From: Paracoccaceae bacterium
GTDB taxonomy: Bacteria; Pseudomonadota; Alphaproteobacteria; Rhodobacterales; Rhodobacteraceae
Assembly: GCA_013139635.1 (NCBI GenBank)
Contig: WTAL01000128.1
Coordinates: 1 to 32,313 of the forward strand
Length of the DNA: 32,313 nt
Direction: 5' to 3'
The translations under genes and the position numbers were made by a program. Under the pieces are notes generated by a model. It was not told the DNA's origin and did not search any database. It saw nothing but the letters and a program-made list of their open reading frames with translations. Within the stretch, counting starts at the first letter, position 1, and each line of letters begins with the position of its first letter. Shown here in pieces: positions 1-6,787 of this stretch.

Positions 1-533
1 GCAGTGCCGCGCCCTGTTACGATAATCGTATCACCACGCCCAAAGTTGCTTCTAATCTCAGCAGGAAACCCGCAAAACTTATTGGCCATAAGTGGCAGGC
101 CCTCAAGAGAGATAGGGTTTCGACAGCCTCGAAAATTTCGTCCCGTAACCTTAGCTACGGTGTATTGTATTTCAGCATCCGCGCCTGTGGCCATTGCCAC
201 CATTAATGGCACGGCTGATGAAACGGAAGCGCTGCCAATAAACATCCCCATAACGGGCGCAAAGAGTATGACCGTCAATTTTTTGATCTTGCCTGTCTTT
301 TGGGAGTTGATTTCTATGCCCATCGCCACGCCCATGGTCATAAGAACAGCCATTGCAAGGCCTGACAACAGAGCGAGTATTCGGGTTTTGGCCACCCACT
401 CAGGAGACGGCAGAAACGGGAAGCCAAAGGCGGCGACCAGCACAGGAAAGAGGCCAAGCAGGAGCCAGAGCAGCAACGGCCACCTTACCCATCTCGGAAG
501 CCGGGTAAACGGGGTGTGCTTTGGAAGGGTCAT
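1..533 (-). CDS. Partial membrane protein of unknown function (C-terminus off the left edge)
   Basis: A minus-strand reading frame starts with ATG at 533-531 and stays open to base 1, giving about 177 codons. The start overlaps the mtaB stop as ATGA, so it is the third gene of the dapF-mtaB operon and probably translationally coupled. The protein opens with a short basic stretch (MTLPKHTPFTRLPRWVRW), then a leucine-rich hydrophobic segment at about residues 18-40. Further hydrophobic segments lie at about 55-75 and 85-115, so it is an integral membrane protein with its N-terminus probably inside. The visible end is more polar (GRNFRGCRNPISLEG region). I do not recognise the family, and ftsY, which often follows mtaB in related bacteria, is not what is seen here. 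Confidence 0.6.
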   Translation of the reverse strand, partial: MTLPKHTPFTRLPRWVRWPLLLWLLLGLFPVLVAAFGFPFLPSPEWVAKTRILALLSGLAMAVLMTMGVAMGIEINSQKTGKIKKLTVILFAPVMGMFIGSASVSSAVPLMVAMATGADAEIQYTVAKVTGRNFRGCRNPISLEGLPLMANKFCGFPAEIRSNFGRGDTIIVTGRGT

Positions 534-1774
534 GGCAGCGGCTTCCCTATCAAGCGCCCTTCGTCAATGCCTGCCAGTTGGGCCGCCACAATTTGCCCCA
601 CAGGCTGCGAGGCCTCAAAGGAGACTTCGGCAAAGCCCTCGGTGCGGCCCATATGGGGGTTTTCGATAAGTACCTGTGCCGCAAGCCCCACTTGTGCGGC
701 CAAATAATCCGTCACGCGGGCCTCGCCCAAGGCTCTAAGCCGCGCCGCTCGCGCCTTTACAATCCGCCCGTCCACTGGCGGAATGCGCGCGGCCGGCGTG
801 CCTTCCCGCGCCGAAAACGGAAACACATGCAGCCATGTCAGCCCGCAGTCTTCCACCAGTTTCAGCGAGTTTTCAAACATCGCATCAGTTTCCGTCGGGA
901 AGCCCGCAATGATATCCGCGCCAAACACAATCTCGGGCCGCGCGGCCCGCATTTCGGCGCAAAACTCAATAGCGTCCTCACGCGCATGCCGCCGCTTCAT
1001 GCGCTTCAAAATCATATTGTCACCGGCCTGCAATGACAGGTGCAAATGCGGCATCAAACGCGGGGCAAATTTAATCGCCTCCACCAGTGCCGGGTCAGCT
1101 TCAATTGAGTCAATCGAGCTTATTCGAAGCCGCGGCAAATCTGGCACCAACGTCAAAATCCGCTGCACAAGGTTGCCCAGCGGCGGCTGGCCGGGCAGGT
1201 CGGCGCCCCAGCTTGTCATGTCCACGCCCGTCAGCACCACTTCGTTAAAGCCTTTGCCGACAAGGCGCTTGATTTGCTCCACAACTACGCCCGCAGGCAC
1301 CGAGCGCGAATTTCCACGGCCATAGGGAATTATACAAAACGTGCAGCGGTGGTCACAGCCATTTTGCACCTGCACATAGGCGCGCGCGCGGGTGCCAAAG
1401 CCATCAATCAAGTGGCCAGCGGTTTCGGTGGCGGCCATGATGTCTTTCACCACAATGCCCTCAGCCGCGCCAATGCCTGCCCACGTGTCGGCCTGCATTT
1501 TTTCAAGGTTGCCGAGCACAAGATCCACCTCGGGCATATCGTTAAACCGTTCCGGCTCGATCTGCGCCGCGCAGCCCGTTACAATCAGCTTGGCATCAGG
1601 GTTCTCCCGCCGTAGCTTGCGAATGCGCTGGCGGGCTTGCCGCACGGCCTCAGCCGTTACGGCGCAGGTATTCACCACCACAGCGTTTTCCAGCCCCGCG
1701 CTTAAGTCGCGCATGGCTTCGGTTTCATAGGCATTTAGCCTACAGCCAAAGGTCTCAAAAATCGGCGGTTTCAT
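530..1774 (-). CDS. mtaB: tRNA threonylcarbamoyladenosine methylthiotransferase MtaB
   Basis: This 414-aa protein is a MiaB-family radical SAM methylthiotransferase. MtaB converts t6A37 to ms2t6A37 in tRNAs decoding ANN codons. Visible are the N-terminal UPF0004 domain opening with TFGCRLNAYE, its further cysteines (VVNTCAVT, VTGCAAQ) that hold an auxiliary [4Fe-4S] cluster, and the radical SAM motif CDHRCTFCIIPYGRG at about residues 139-153. The following (beta/alpha) barrel includes GFPTETD. The C-terminal TRAM-like part is short. GCRLN rather than GCQMN favours MtaB over MiaB. Length matches the family. The start overlaps the dapF stop by 4 bp and the stop overlaps the next gene by 4 bp. 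Confidence 0.93.
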   Translation of the reverse strand: MKPPIFETFGCRLNAYETEAMRDLSAGLENAVVVNTCAVTAEAVRQARQRIRKLRRENPDAKLIVTGCAAQIEPERFNDMPEVDLVLGNLEKMQADTWAGIGAAEGIVVKDIMAATETAGHLIDGFGTRARAYVQVQNGCDHRCTFCIIPYGRGNSRSVPAGVVVEQIKRLVGKGFNEVVLTGVDMTSWGADLPGQPPLGNLVQRILTLVPDLPRLRISSIDSIEADPALVEAIKFAPRLMPHLHLSLQAGDNMILKRMKRRHAREDAIEFCAEMRAARPEIVFGADIIAGFPTETDAMFENSLKLVEDCGLTWLHVFPFSAREGTPAARIPPVDGRIVKARAARLRALGEARVTDYLAAQVGLAAQVLIENPHMGRTEGFAEVSFEASQPVGQIVAAQLAGIDEGRLIGKPLP

Positions 1775-2607
1775 TTGGCTGTTTCCAGAAATTCAGCGCT
1801 CAGCACGCCCTCAGACACCAGCATGGTTGGCCCCGTCATCCATACGCCATCATCTCGCCAGTCGATCACCAAATCTCCGCCGTCTAAATGCACCGTGACC
1901 TTCCGGTCCGCCACCTGCCGCCGCGCCGCTGCGACCGCCACGGCACAAGAGCTTGACCCGCTGGCCAGCGTGAGCCCCACGCCCCGTTCCCACACCCGCA
2001 CCCGTAGGTTCTGGCGATCCATCACCTCAACCACCTGCACATTGGTACGTGCGGGAAAGAGTGGGTTGTGCTCGGTTCTTGGCCCAAGGGTTTCGAGGTC
2101 CACAGTCTCCGCATCGTCTACAAAATAGCTGCAATGGGGGTTGCCCATGCCCGTGGCGCTGGGCGTGCCGTCCAATGGCAGTTCCAGCGTGTCCATCTCA
2201 CGCGCAAGCGGCACCTCGTGCCAGTTAAGCTGCGGTTGGCCCATGTTTACCCGAATAAGGCCGCTCCCCGCATCCTCACACGCTAAATCCCCGCGCCCAG
2301 TGCGCAGTGTTACATGTGCCGCGCCCGTTTCCGCCATAATTAATCGTGCCACGCAGCGGGTGGCATTGCCACAAGCGTTCGAGAGCGAGCCATCACTGTT
2401 CCAATAGTCCACTGCTAGCACATTGCCCTCATTGCGAATCAATGCCAATTGGTCAAACCCGATGCCAAAATGCCGGTCGCCTATTGCGCGCGCCAAGGCA
2501 ACCGTCATCGGGTTGGCGCGCCCACGCGCGTCCACCACCACAAAATCGTTTCCAAGCCCGTGCATTTTCAAAAATGCGAGGCCAGCTATCTTTTGTTGTT
2601 TCGTCAT
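1771..2607 (-). CDS. dapF: Diaminopimelate epimerase
   Basis: DapF interconverts LL- and meso-diaminopimelate in lysine and peptidoglycan synthesis, in the cytoplasm. The ORF could extend to 2712, but the ATG at 2607 (MTKQQKIAG) is preferred because it gives 278 aa, the usual length, and places the conserved MHGLGNDFVVVD block near the N-terminus. The two catalytic cysteines are visible in SNACGNATRC and in SGSSSCAVAVAA. Conserved GNPHCSYF and the substrate-binding WERGVGLTLASG block are present. It is the first gene of the dapF-mtaB-membrane protein operon, and its stop overlaps the mtaB start as ATGA. The 2608-2704 stretch upstream should hold its promoter; I cannot pick one with confidence. 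Confidence 0.95.
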   Translation of the reverse strand: MTKQQKIAGLAFLKMHGLGNDFVVVDARGRANPMTVALARAIGDRHFGIGFDQLALIRNEGNVLAVDYWNSDGSLSNACGNATRCVARLIMAETGAAHVTLRTGRGDLACEDAGSGLIRVNMGQPQLNWHEVPLAREMDTLELPLDGTPSATGMGNPHCSYFVDDAETVDLETLGPRTEHNPLFPARTNVQVVEVMDRQNLRVRVWERGVGLTLASGSSSCAVAVAAARRQVADRKVTVHLDGGDLVIDWRDDGVWMTGPTMLVSEGVLSAEFLETAK

Positions 2608-2704
2608 ACTGCGTCTATAAGCGCATATTCTCCCCAAGGCCAGCCGCCCCGCGTGCCCTAAAATAATTCCGGCACATTTATCACTGTTTTCCCCAATTTC
2701 CCCC

Positions 2705-2733
2705 TTGACCATCGCCCGCCACCCGCCTAGTAA
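2705..2733 (+). promoter_or_regulatory. Sigma-70-type promoter of tRNA-Lys
   Basis: TTGACC at 2705-2710 and TAGTAA at 2728-2733 are separated by 17 bp. This would start transcription near 2740, a few bases before the tRNA 5' end at 2747. Spacing and match to the -35/-10 consensus are good; the assignment is inference from sequence. Confidence 0.6.
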
Positions 2734-2746
2734 CCCCGCTATGTGT

Positions 2747-2822
2747 GGGCCGGTAGCTCAGTTGGTAGAGCAACTGACTTTTAATCAGTAGGTCTCGGGT
2801 TCGGATCCCGACCGGCTCACCA
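2747..2822 (+). tRNA. tRNA-Lys (anticodon UUU)
   Basis: The 76-nt sequence folds as a standard tRNA. The acceptor stem is GGGCCGG with CCGGCTC (one G-U), the D-arm contains AGCTCAGTTGGTAGAGC, and the anticodon stem ACTGA/TCAGT encloses loop CTTTTAA (anticodon TTT). The T-arm is CGGGTTCGGATCCCG and a CCA end is encoded. The 3' 45 bases are repeated exactly at 10914-10958, and this copy is the intact gene, so the island inserted without destroying the tRNA. Confidence 0.97.
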
Positions 2823-2823
2823 T
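2778..2823 (+). repeat. attL: 46-bp direct repeat within tRNA-Lys
   Basis: Runs from the anticodon loop (CTTTTAATCAG...) through the CCA end and one further T. It is identical base for base to 10914-10959 and the flanks diverge immediately on both sides (A versus T before it, A versus T after it). This is the left attachment core; it keeps the full tRNA gene. Confidence 0.93.
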
Positions 2824-3233
2824 ATTTTCTTTTTATATTAAATACTTATGGTGGGTTCGGCAAGCCAAGCGCCTACGCTGGATATTCCACGGAAGCACTA
2901 CGGAAGCACTCGAAAGAGATTCGTGTAGTTGCAAAATAGACACACTGTAGTCGCCGCGAGCAGCTGTCCAATTTTTGGGAAATTGGCGGTTGTGCCGAAA
3001 TGGTGCATGGAAAAGGTTGTATTCGGCCCTTACCGGGCATTCGGGGAGGCTACAAACGCTGCAGTGCACTGCCCGGAAGCGGACATATACCACGCTAGCA
3101 CCAACGATGGCTGATCTAGCGTTACCCGCAAGGGTGCCATCACGACTTTCAAGAAGATTTACTTGTCTAACCTAGCGGCGATGCTCTGAAATGATCACTT
3201 GCCTCTGAAAGTGGCCACAACCTTGACAGGTAT
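2824..3233. other. Non-coding left arm of the island
   Basis: About 410 bases with no convincing gene; short ORFs on both strands lack ribosome binding sites or recognisable domains. It contains the tandem 11-bp repeats at 2889-2910, a hairpin CCAATTT/AAATTGG with 5-base loop at 2968-2986, and a perfect 12-bp palindrome GCAGTGCACTGC at 3061-3072. Near the right end is a possible promoter for the cargo operon. Integrase or excisionase binding is the likely role of the left part. Confidence 0.5.
2889..2910 (+). repeat. Tandem 11-bp repeats, candidate integrase/Xis arm sites (left)
   Basis: ACGGAAGCACT occurs twice back to back (2889-2899 and 2900-2910), one helical turn apart, 66 bp inside attL. 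A related pair with the same 11-bp period lies just inside the other island end at 10764-10785. Occurrence at both ends of the element points to recombination protein binding. Confidence 0.55.
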
Positions 3234-3253
3234 GTGTTGGATGGCCATATACT
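3223..3253 (+). promoter_or_regulatory. Possible promoter of the cargo operon
   Basis: A perfect -35 hexamer TTGACA at 3223-3228 is followed by TATACT at 3248-3253. The 19-bp spacer is longer than the usual 17. If used, transcription would begin near 3260, downstream of the longest possible start of gene A (GTG 3234). That would move the real start to GTG 3264 or 3270. Only a prediction. Confidence 0.35.
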
Positions 3254-4172
3254 AAAGAACAGAGTGAAAGTGTTTATCGATTTGAAAAAACCTATTTCAA
3301 CCTATTTGGAAGCCTGCGAGGCCGCATTGTTGTTGGCTAAACGGCCTATGAGTTCAAAAGAACTTGCTGGCTTCATCGAAACAGATGTTGATTTTGAAGT
3401 CGGTGGGTTGACCCCGTGGAAAACCATAAACGCTCGCCTCTCAGCCGAAATACTTGAAAATAGTCTGAAATCCACCTTCGTGCGTGTAGATAGCGGTAAA
3501 TTTGCCATTCGAAAGTGGCCAGATGCTGTCGAGTACGTTGTTGCTAAAAGAAAGATAAACCCAATTAACGAGTTAATTGCCGTTGTACCGACAGATGGTT
3601 TTCTCGAGCAACTTGTCAAGCGACCAAACTCAAAGTTCTTCGATGTCGACTACGTCGAGCTGTTTAAAAACTCTCAGCCTATGCCGAGAGTTGACGCAGA
3701 AGAAACGGATAAGTTCGTTCAATTAATCCCCCTGTTCTTTGTTCATAGCGAAGAAGGTTATCTTACCTACAAGAGAACTAAGCGGCTTCCAGAGAAGCGG
3801 CTTCATGGAACCCGTTCGATCAATTTTGGCGGACATTTACAGGTTGAAGATTTCCCCAGCCTCTTTGCAAACGATCCGGATGTTGTACAGGAAAGCTTGC
3901 AACGAGAGCTACGTGAAGAACTCAAATTCGAGCCAGACGAAAAGACGGTGAGGTTTTTCGGGGCTATTCATGATCGGGCGAACATGTTTGGACGTCAACA
4001 TATCGGCTTGGTTTTTGAAGTAATTTCTGGTTCGACTGTAGATGTAGACACCAACGAACCGGGCTTTCTTACATCGATCGAATTTGCCTCTAAACAACAA
4101 ATTTTTGAAGAAAAAGATCAGTTCGATGATTGGACGTTTTTGGTCCTAGATGAGCATAAAATCAATGTCTGA
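3234..4172 (+). CDS. Cargo gene A: HARE-HTH domain fused to a NUDIX hydrolase domain
   Basis: 312 aa from the longest start (GTG 3234); GTG 3264 or 3270 may be the real one, since a -10-like TATACT lies downstream of 3234. Residues about 20-95 match the HARE-HTH winged-helix pattern (YLEACEAALLLAKRPMS, LTPWKTINARLSAEI, GKFAIRKW), a domain found in restriction and chromatin-linked proteins. Residues about 160-310 look like a NUDIX domain: GGHLQVE (199-205), then RELREEL (224-230) completing a NUDIX box whose middle is lengthened by about 11 residues. NUDIX enzymes cleave nucleoside diphosphates linked to another moiety; here the catalytic RE..EE is intact. First gene of a four-gene operon, overlapping gene B. 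The HTH may bind DNA, making A a regulator or sensor with hydrolase activity; the substrate cannot be read from sequence. Confidence 0.75.
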   Translation: MLDGHILKNRVKVFIDLKKPISTYLEACEAALLLAKRPMSSKELAGFIETDVDFEVGGLTPWKTINARLSAEILENSLKSTFVRVDSGKFAIRKWPDAVEYVVAKRKINPINELIAVVPTDGFLEQLVKRPNSKFFDVDYVELFKNSQPMPRVDAEETDKFVQLIPLFFVHSEEGYLTYKRTKRLPEKRLHGTRSINFGGHLQVEDFPSLFANDPDVVQESLQRELREELKFEPDEKTVRFFGAIHDRANMFGRQHIGLVFEVISGSTVDVDTNEPGFLTSIEFASKQQIFEEKDQFDDWTFLVLDEHKINV

Positions 4173-5025
4173 TTTTTGGACAGATCTTCCGTCTCAGGTT
4201 GCGACCGGAATATTTTCTAATGTTGCTTGGATAATCTTAGCAGGCATTTTTGTATGGGCGTTTTTTAAACTAAAAGAGCGGCTTATATGGGTTACGGTAG
4301 GGGCATTGAAAAAGGTTCTTGTCTTAATTTCGGCTCAATATCTTATTCTGGCAGGCCTGTTGCACTGGGAATGTCTTGAGTCGCTTCCTGCACTTGGCAT
4401 AAGCTTTTTGGTGAGTCTCGGCATAGCAATCTTTGTTTGGAAACGTTATCGAGCGCTAGGTATCGTCGATGCTTACGGTAGTACAAATGGGGGTATCAGC
4501 TATAAGGCTTCCCTCAAAAGACCACAGCATTCTTTCGACTTTATGGGAGTTGGTGCACATAAGCTAACCTCCGATCCAGAATTTAAGGAAATGGTAAAGA
4601 GATGTGCATCGGCAGGGCGCCCTGTCAGGATGTTACTTTCTCATCCAAATAATCCCGTGCTTAGGAACGTCGGTAGCCGAGCTGGCATTGATCGAAATAC
4701 TTATGGAAAAAGGGTTCGTGAATCACTCAAAATCCTAGGAGATTTGCATGTTCACGAGGGATTCAGCATCGAAGTTCGCTTCTACCACGCAGAAAGCAAA
4801 GCTGACTTTCAACAGTTCCGGTTGGCATTCCTAGATGAACGTGAATGCGTGATGAGTTACACAATTTGGGATGACAAAGAGGGGCGAAGCAATCCTCAAT
4901 TGATCTTGAATGCGGGTCAACGAAAGGGCTCTTCAAGCGCACTTTACTATGCATTCAAGGACTATTTTGAACGCCTTTGGGACGATGAAAAGACCTCTGT
5001 AGTCGATCTTGCAAAGTACCGCTAA
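4150..5025 (+). CDS. Cargo gene B: membrane protein with C-terminal PLD-like (HKD-less) domain
   Basis: 291 aa from ATG 4150, or 286 aa from ATG 4165; both overlap the end of gene A (23 or 8 bp) and neither has a clear ribosome binding site. Hydrophobic segments at about residues 17-40, 53-73 and 79-97 form a transmembrane region with no cleavable signal. Residues about 125-280 resemble a soluble alpha/beta domain often described as phospholipase D-like: RPVRMLLSHPNNP, SIEVRFYH, FRLAFLDERECVMSY, a polar NPQLIL strand and a final YFERLWDD helix. No HKD motif (HxKxxxxD) is present, so phosphodiesterase activity is doubtful and ligand sensing is equally possible. The stop overlaps the gene C start (TAATG). 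It is the only membrane protein of the module and hence a candidate effector or sensor. Function inferred only. Confidence 0.65.
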   Translation: MSIKSMSDFWTDLPSQVATGIFSNVAWIILAGIFVWAFFKLKERLIWVTVGALKKVLVLISAQYLILAGLLHWECLESLPALGISFLVSLGIAIFVWKRYRALGIVDAYGSTNGGISYKASLKRPQHSFDFMGVGAHKLTSDPEFKEMVKRCASAGRPVRMLLSHPNNPVLRNVGSRAGIDRNTYGKRVRESLKILGDLHVHEGFSIEVRFYHAESKADFQQFRLAFLDERECVMSYTIWDDKEGRSNPQLILNAGQRKGSSSALYYAFKDYFERLWDDEKTSVVDLAKYR

Positions 5026-5975
5026 TGTTTCAGGTCAACTTAGAAAAGATTGGCTGTGGTCAAAAGGTGTCGATGCGAGAGTTACATAAGGTTGCTGAAT
5101 TGTCCGGCATTGACCCTACAGCAGATTGCCAATCTCAAGAAATCGACGGTGTGGAATTCCTTTCATCCATAGATAGAATTGGTAGGTTTTGCGAAGACAC
5201 AGATATCTACTGCCAGTTGGCCGTCCTACATGCTGCTATGGATATAACTGTAGCAGGTGGAGACCCCAAAATTGCTTCGATTTGTATCGAGTACGGCCCG
5301 GAGTTTTCTTCAATTGAAGAGACTGCGGAATTGACCAAAAGTATACAACGAGCACTATCGTCTCTTGATATGTCGGCCCAAAATTTACACTCAGTTCGTT
5401 CCGATTACACACATTTGACAATAGCTGTGACTGGCACCAGACGCGTTATTCAAACTGCCTGTCAGGAATCTGGCAGGGTATACATTTCCCGAAAAATTGG
5501 AGCGTCTAAATTACTGGTGCTAAACGCAATGGAGGGCGAAGACATTGAGGACATATCAAATGAAATTTTTGGCAATAGATTTCTTGGCTCATCTGTTGCA
5601 TCCGTCAGTGCTGCCGACATTACTGGTTTTGGGCTGGCTGGCGCTGCCTACAATCTTTGCTTACGTCTAGGGGTAAGGGCGAGCTTGACTCTTTCTGCTC
5701 AGCATTTGTTTGCAAACGAGGTGCTTTCCGTTCCGATGCCCTGCTTCGAGGCGCTGGCTCTGCCGGATGCTGCAACTTCTGCCCAATGTCGAAGATTGGA
5801 AATTGTATCAAAGTGCATTGAGTTTGCTGGACCAGCGCTCATGTTTGTTCCGGAAGATTCTGTGAGTGAATTTGAGATGGACTTTTTTGCTAAACATAAA
5901 CAGTCTCCGATCCAACTCGGTGATTTTGTTCAAGATAGGTTAAAGCCTGGGGCGGATTACATATGGGAAAGCTAG
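5025..5975 (+). CDS. Cargo gene C: divergent selenophosphate synthetase (SelD)-like, AIR-synthase superfamily
   Basis: 316 aa, slightly shorter than SelD (about 347). SelD uses ATP to turn selenide into selenophosphate. Matches in order: GCGQKVS at residues 10-16 aligns with E. coli SelD GCGCKIS, keeping Cys17 and Lys20 equivalents (C11, K14) with Cys19 replaced by Gln. AMDITVAGGDP (71-81) aligns with AISDIFAMGGKP and ADITGFGLAG (197-206) with the signature DVTGFGLLG. Missing or altered are the DDAAV block, GGHS (here LHSV) and the C-terminal TSGGL (here EFAGPAL). Several metal/ATP ligands of true SelD are therefore not conserved. No other selenium gene is in the window, and the FDH here uses Cys. 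An ATP-dependent activation of another small molecule is plausible; a catalytically dead paralogue cannot be excluded. Starts on the gene B stop and overlaps gene D by 13 bp. Confidence 0.7.
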   Translation: MFQVNLEKIGCGQKVSMRELHKVAELSGIDPTADCQSQEIDGVEFLSSIDRIGRFCEDTDIYCQLAVLHAAMDITVAGGDPKIASICIEYGPEFSSIEETAELTKSIQRALSSLDMSAQNLHSVRSDYTHLTIAVTGTRRVIQTACQESGRVYISRKIGASKLLVLNAMEGEDIEDISNEIFGNRFLGSSVASVSAADITGFGLAGAAYNLCLRLGVRASLTLSAQHLFANEVLSVPMPCFEALALPDAATSAQCRRLEIVSKCIEFAGPALMFVPEDSVSEFEMDFFAKHKQSPIQLGDFVQDRLKPGADYIWES

Positions 5976-6535
5976 TTAGCGCATCAATTCATGGTCGGTT
6001 TCAACCGTTTCACAACGGACATCTGCAATATTTTAGGTGGGCCAAAGAAAGAGCCGATTGTATTTACGTTGGAATAACGCAAATACATAATCAACACGAG
6101 GCCGATTTTCCGGGTGCTGAACATCGTGGATTGATTGATAATAACCCGTTGACCTTTTTTGAGAGATTCCAAGTAATCGAAACCACCCTCATTTCGGAGG
6201 GATTTTCTCTTGCTGATTTCCGAATAATACCCTTTCCTATTGAGGACCCTTTCAGGCTGTCCGTGTTCTTACCGACAAGTATTAAGTGTTTTACAACTCG
6301 TCATTCTGAGTGGAATGATCATAAAGTGAAGCTGCTCGAAGATGCGGGATTTACGACTGAAATACTATCCGATGATGAGCAGCATGTGCAGCGCACCTCG
6401 GGAACTGAAATTCGTTCTATGATGAAGTCTGGAAATCTTGACTGGAAACGGTATATCCCAGAAGGGTCGCATGACATGTTGGAATCAACTCTATGCAAGA
6501 AGTTGACTGCTGCGCAACTGAAATCTGGACGATAA
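5963..6535 (+). CDS. Cargo gene D: NadM-type (nicotinamide-nucleotide) adenylyltransferase-like protein
   Basis: 190 aa, the length of archaeal-type NadM. The HIGH-superfamily nucleotide-binding motif is GRFQPFHNGH (residues 11-20). NPLTFFERFQVIE (61-73) matches the family's NPFTxxER block and TSGTEIRSMM (145-154) matches the ISGTxIR phosphate-binding loop. NadM enzymes join NMN and ATP to form NAD+. The middle (IIPFPIEDP) also fits. A relaxed substrate is possible because HIGH-type enzymes adenylylate many phosphorylated compounds. Last gene of the overlapping four-gene operon (13-bp overlap with gene C). The 252 bases after it to the rep stop hold no clear terminator. Chromosomal NAD synthesis in Proteobacteria normally uses NadD, so this copy looks dedicated to the module. 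Confidence 0.8.
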   Translation: MGKLVSASIHGRFQPFHNGHLQYFRWAKERADCIYVGITQIHNQHEADFPGAEHRGLIDNNPLTFFERFQVIETTLISEGFSLADFRIIPFPIEDPFRLSVFLPTSIKCFTTRHSEWNDHKVKLLEDAGFTTEILSDDEQHVQRTSGTEIRSMMKSGNLDWKRYIPEGSHDMLESTLCKKLTAAQLKSGR

Positions 6536-6787
6536 CGCATTGATTTTATAATATTTTGCATCGAATTAATTATAAGTGCCGAAAGACACGAGAACGAGCG
6601 ATCCCCAGTTTTTTTGCGATTGTGAGTCGCCAATGTCCGTTCTGTAGAGCGCGATCTCAATCTTGCACATCTGCAGCAAATGACTGCTATCCGCCCTTTT
6701 TGACTATGGCGGCATCCGGCCAAAATTAGGCTCCTAAGCTTGCAGAAATCCAATTTTGCGAGGAACTTTATTCTATCACGATGCGTT

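Noticed and set aside
1-669. 221-codon plus-strand ORF at the left edge
   Set aside because: It is antisense to the membrane-protein frame (1-533) and the mtaB end; the minus frame has hydrophobic segments and an ATGA-coupled start.
3061-3072. GCAGTGCACTGC palindrome as an operator
   Set aside because: A single 12-bp palindrome far from any clear promoter; kept only as a note in the island left arm.
2833-3175. Small ORFs on both strands after tRNA-Lys
   Set aside because: No ribosome binding sites or domains; the stretch contains att-associated repeats and is better read as non-coding.
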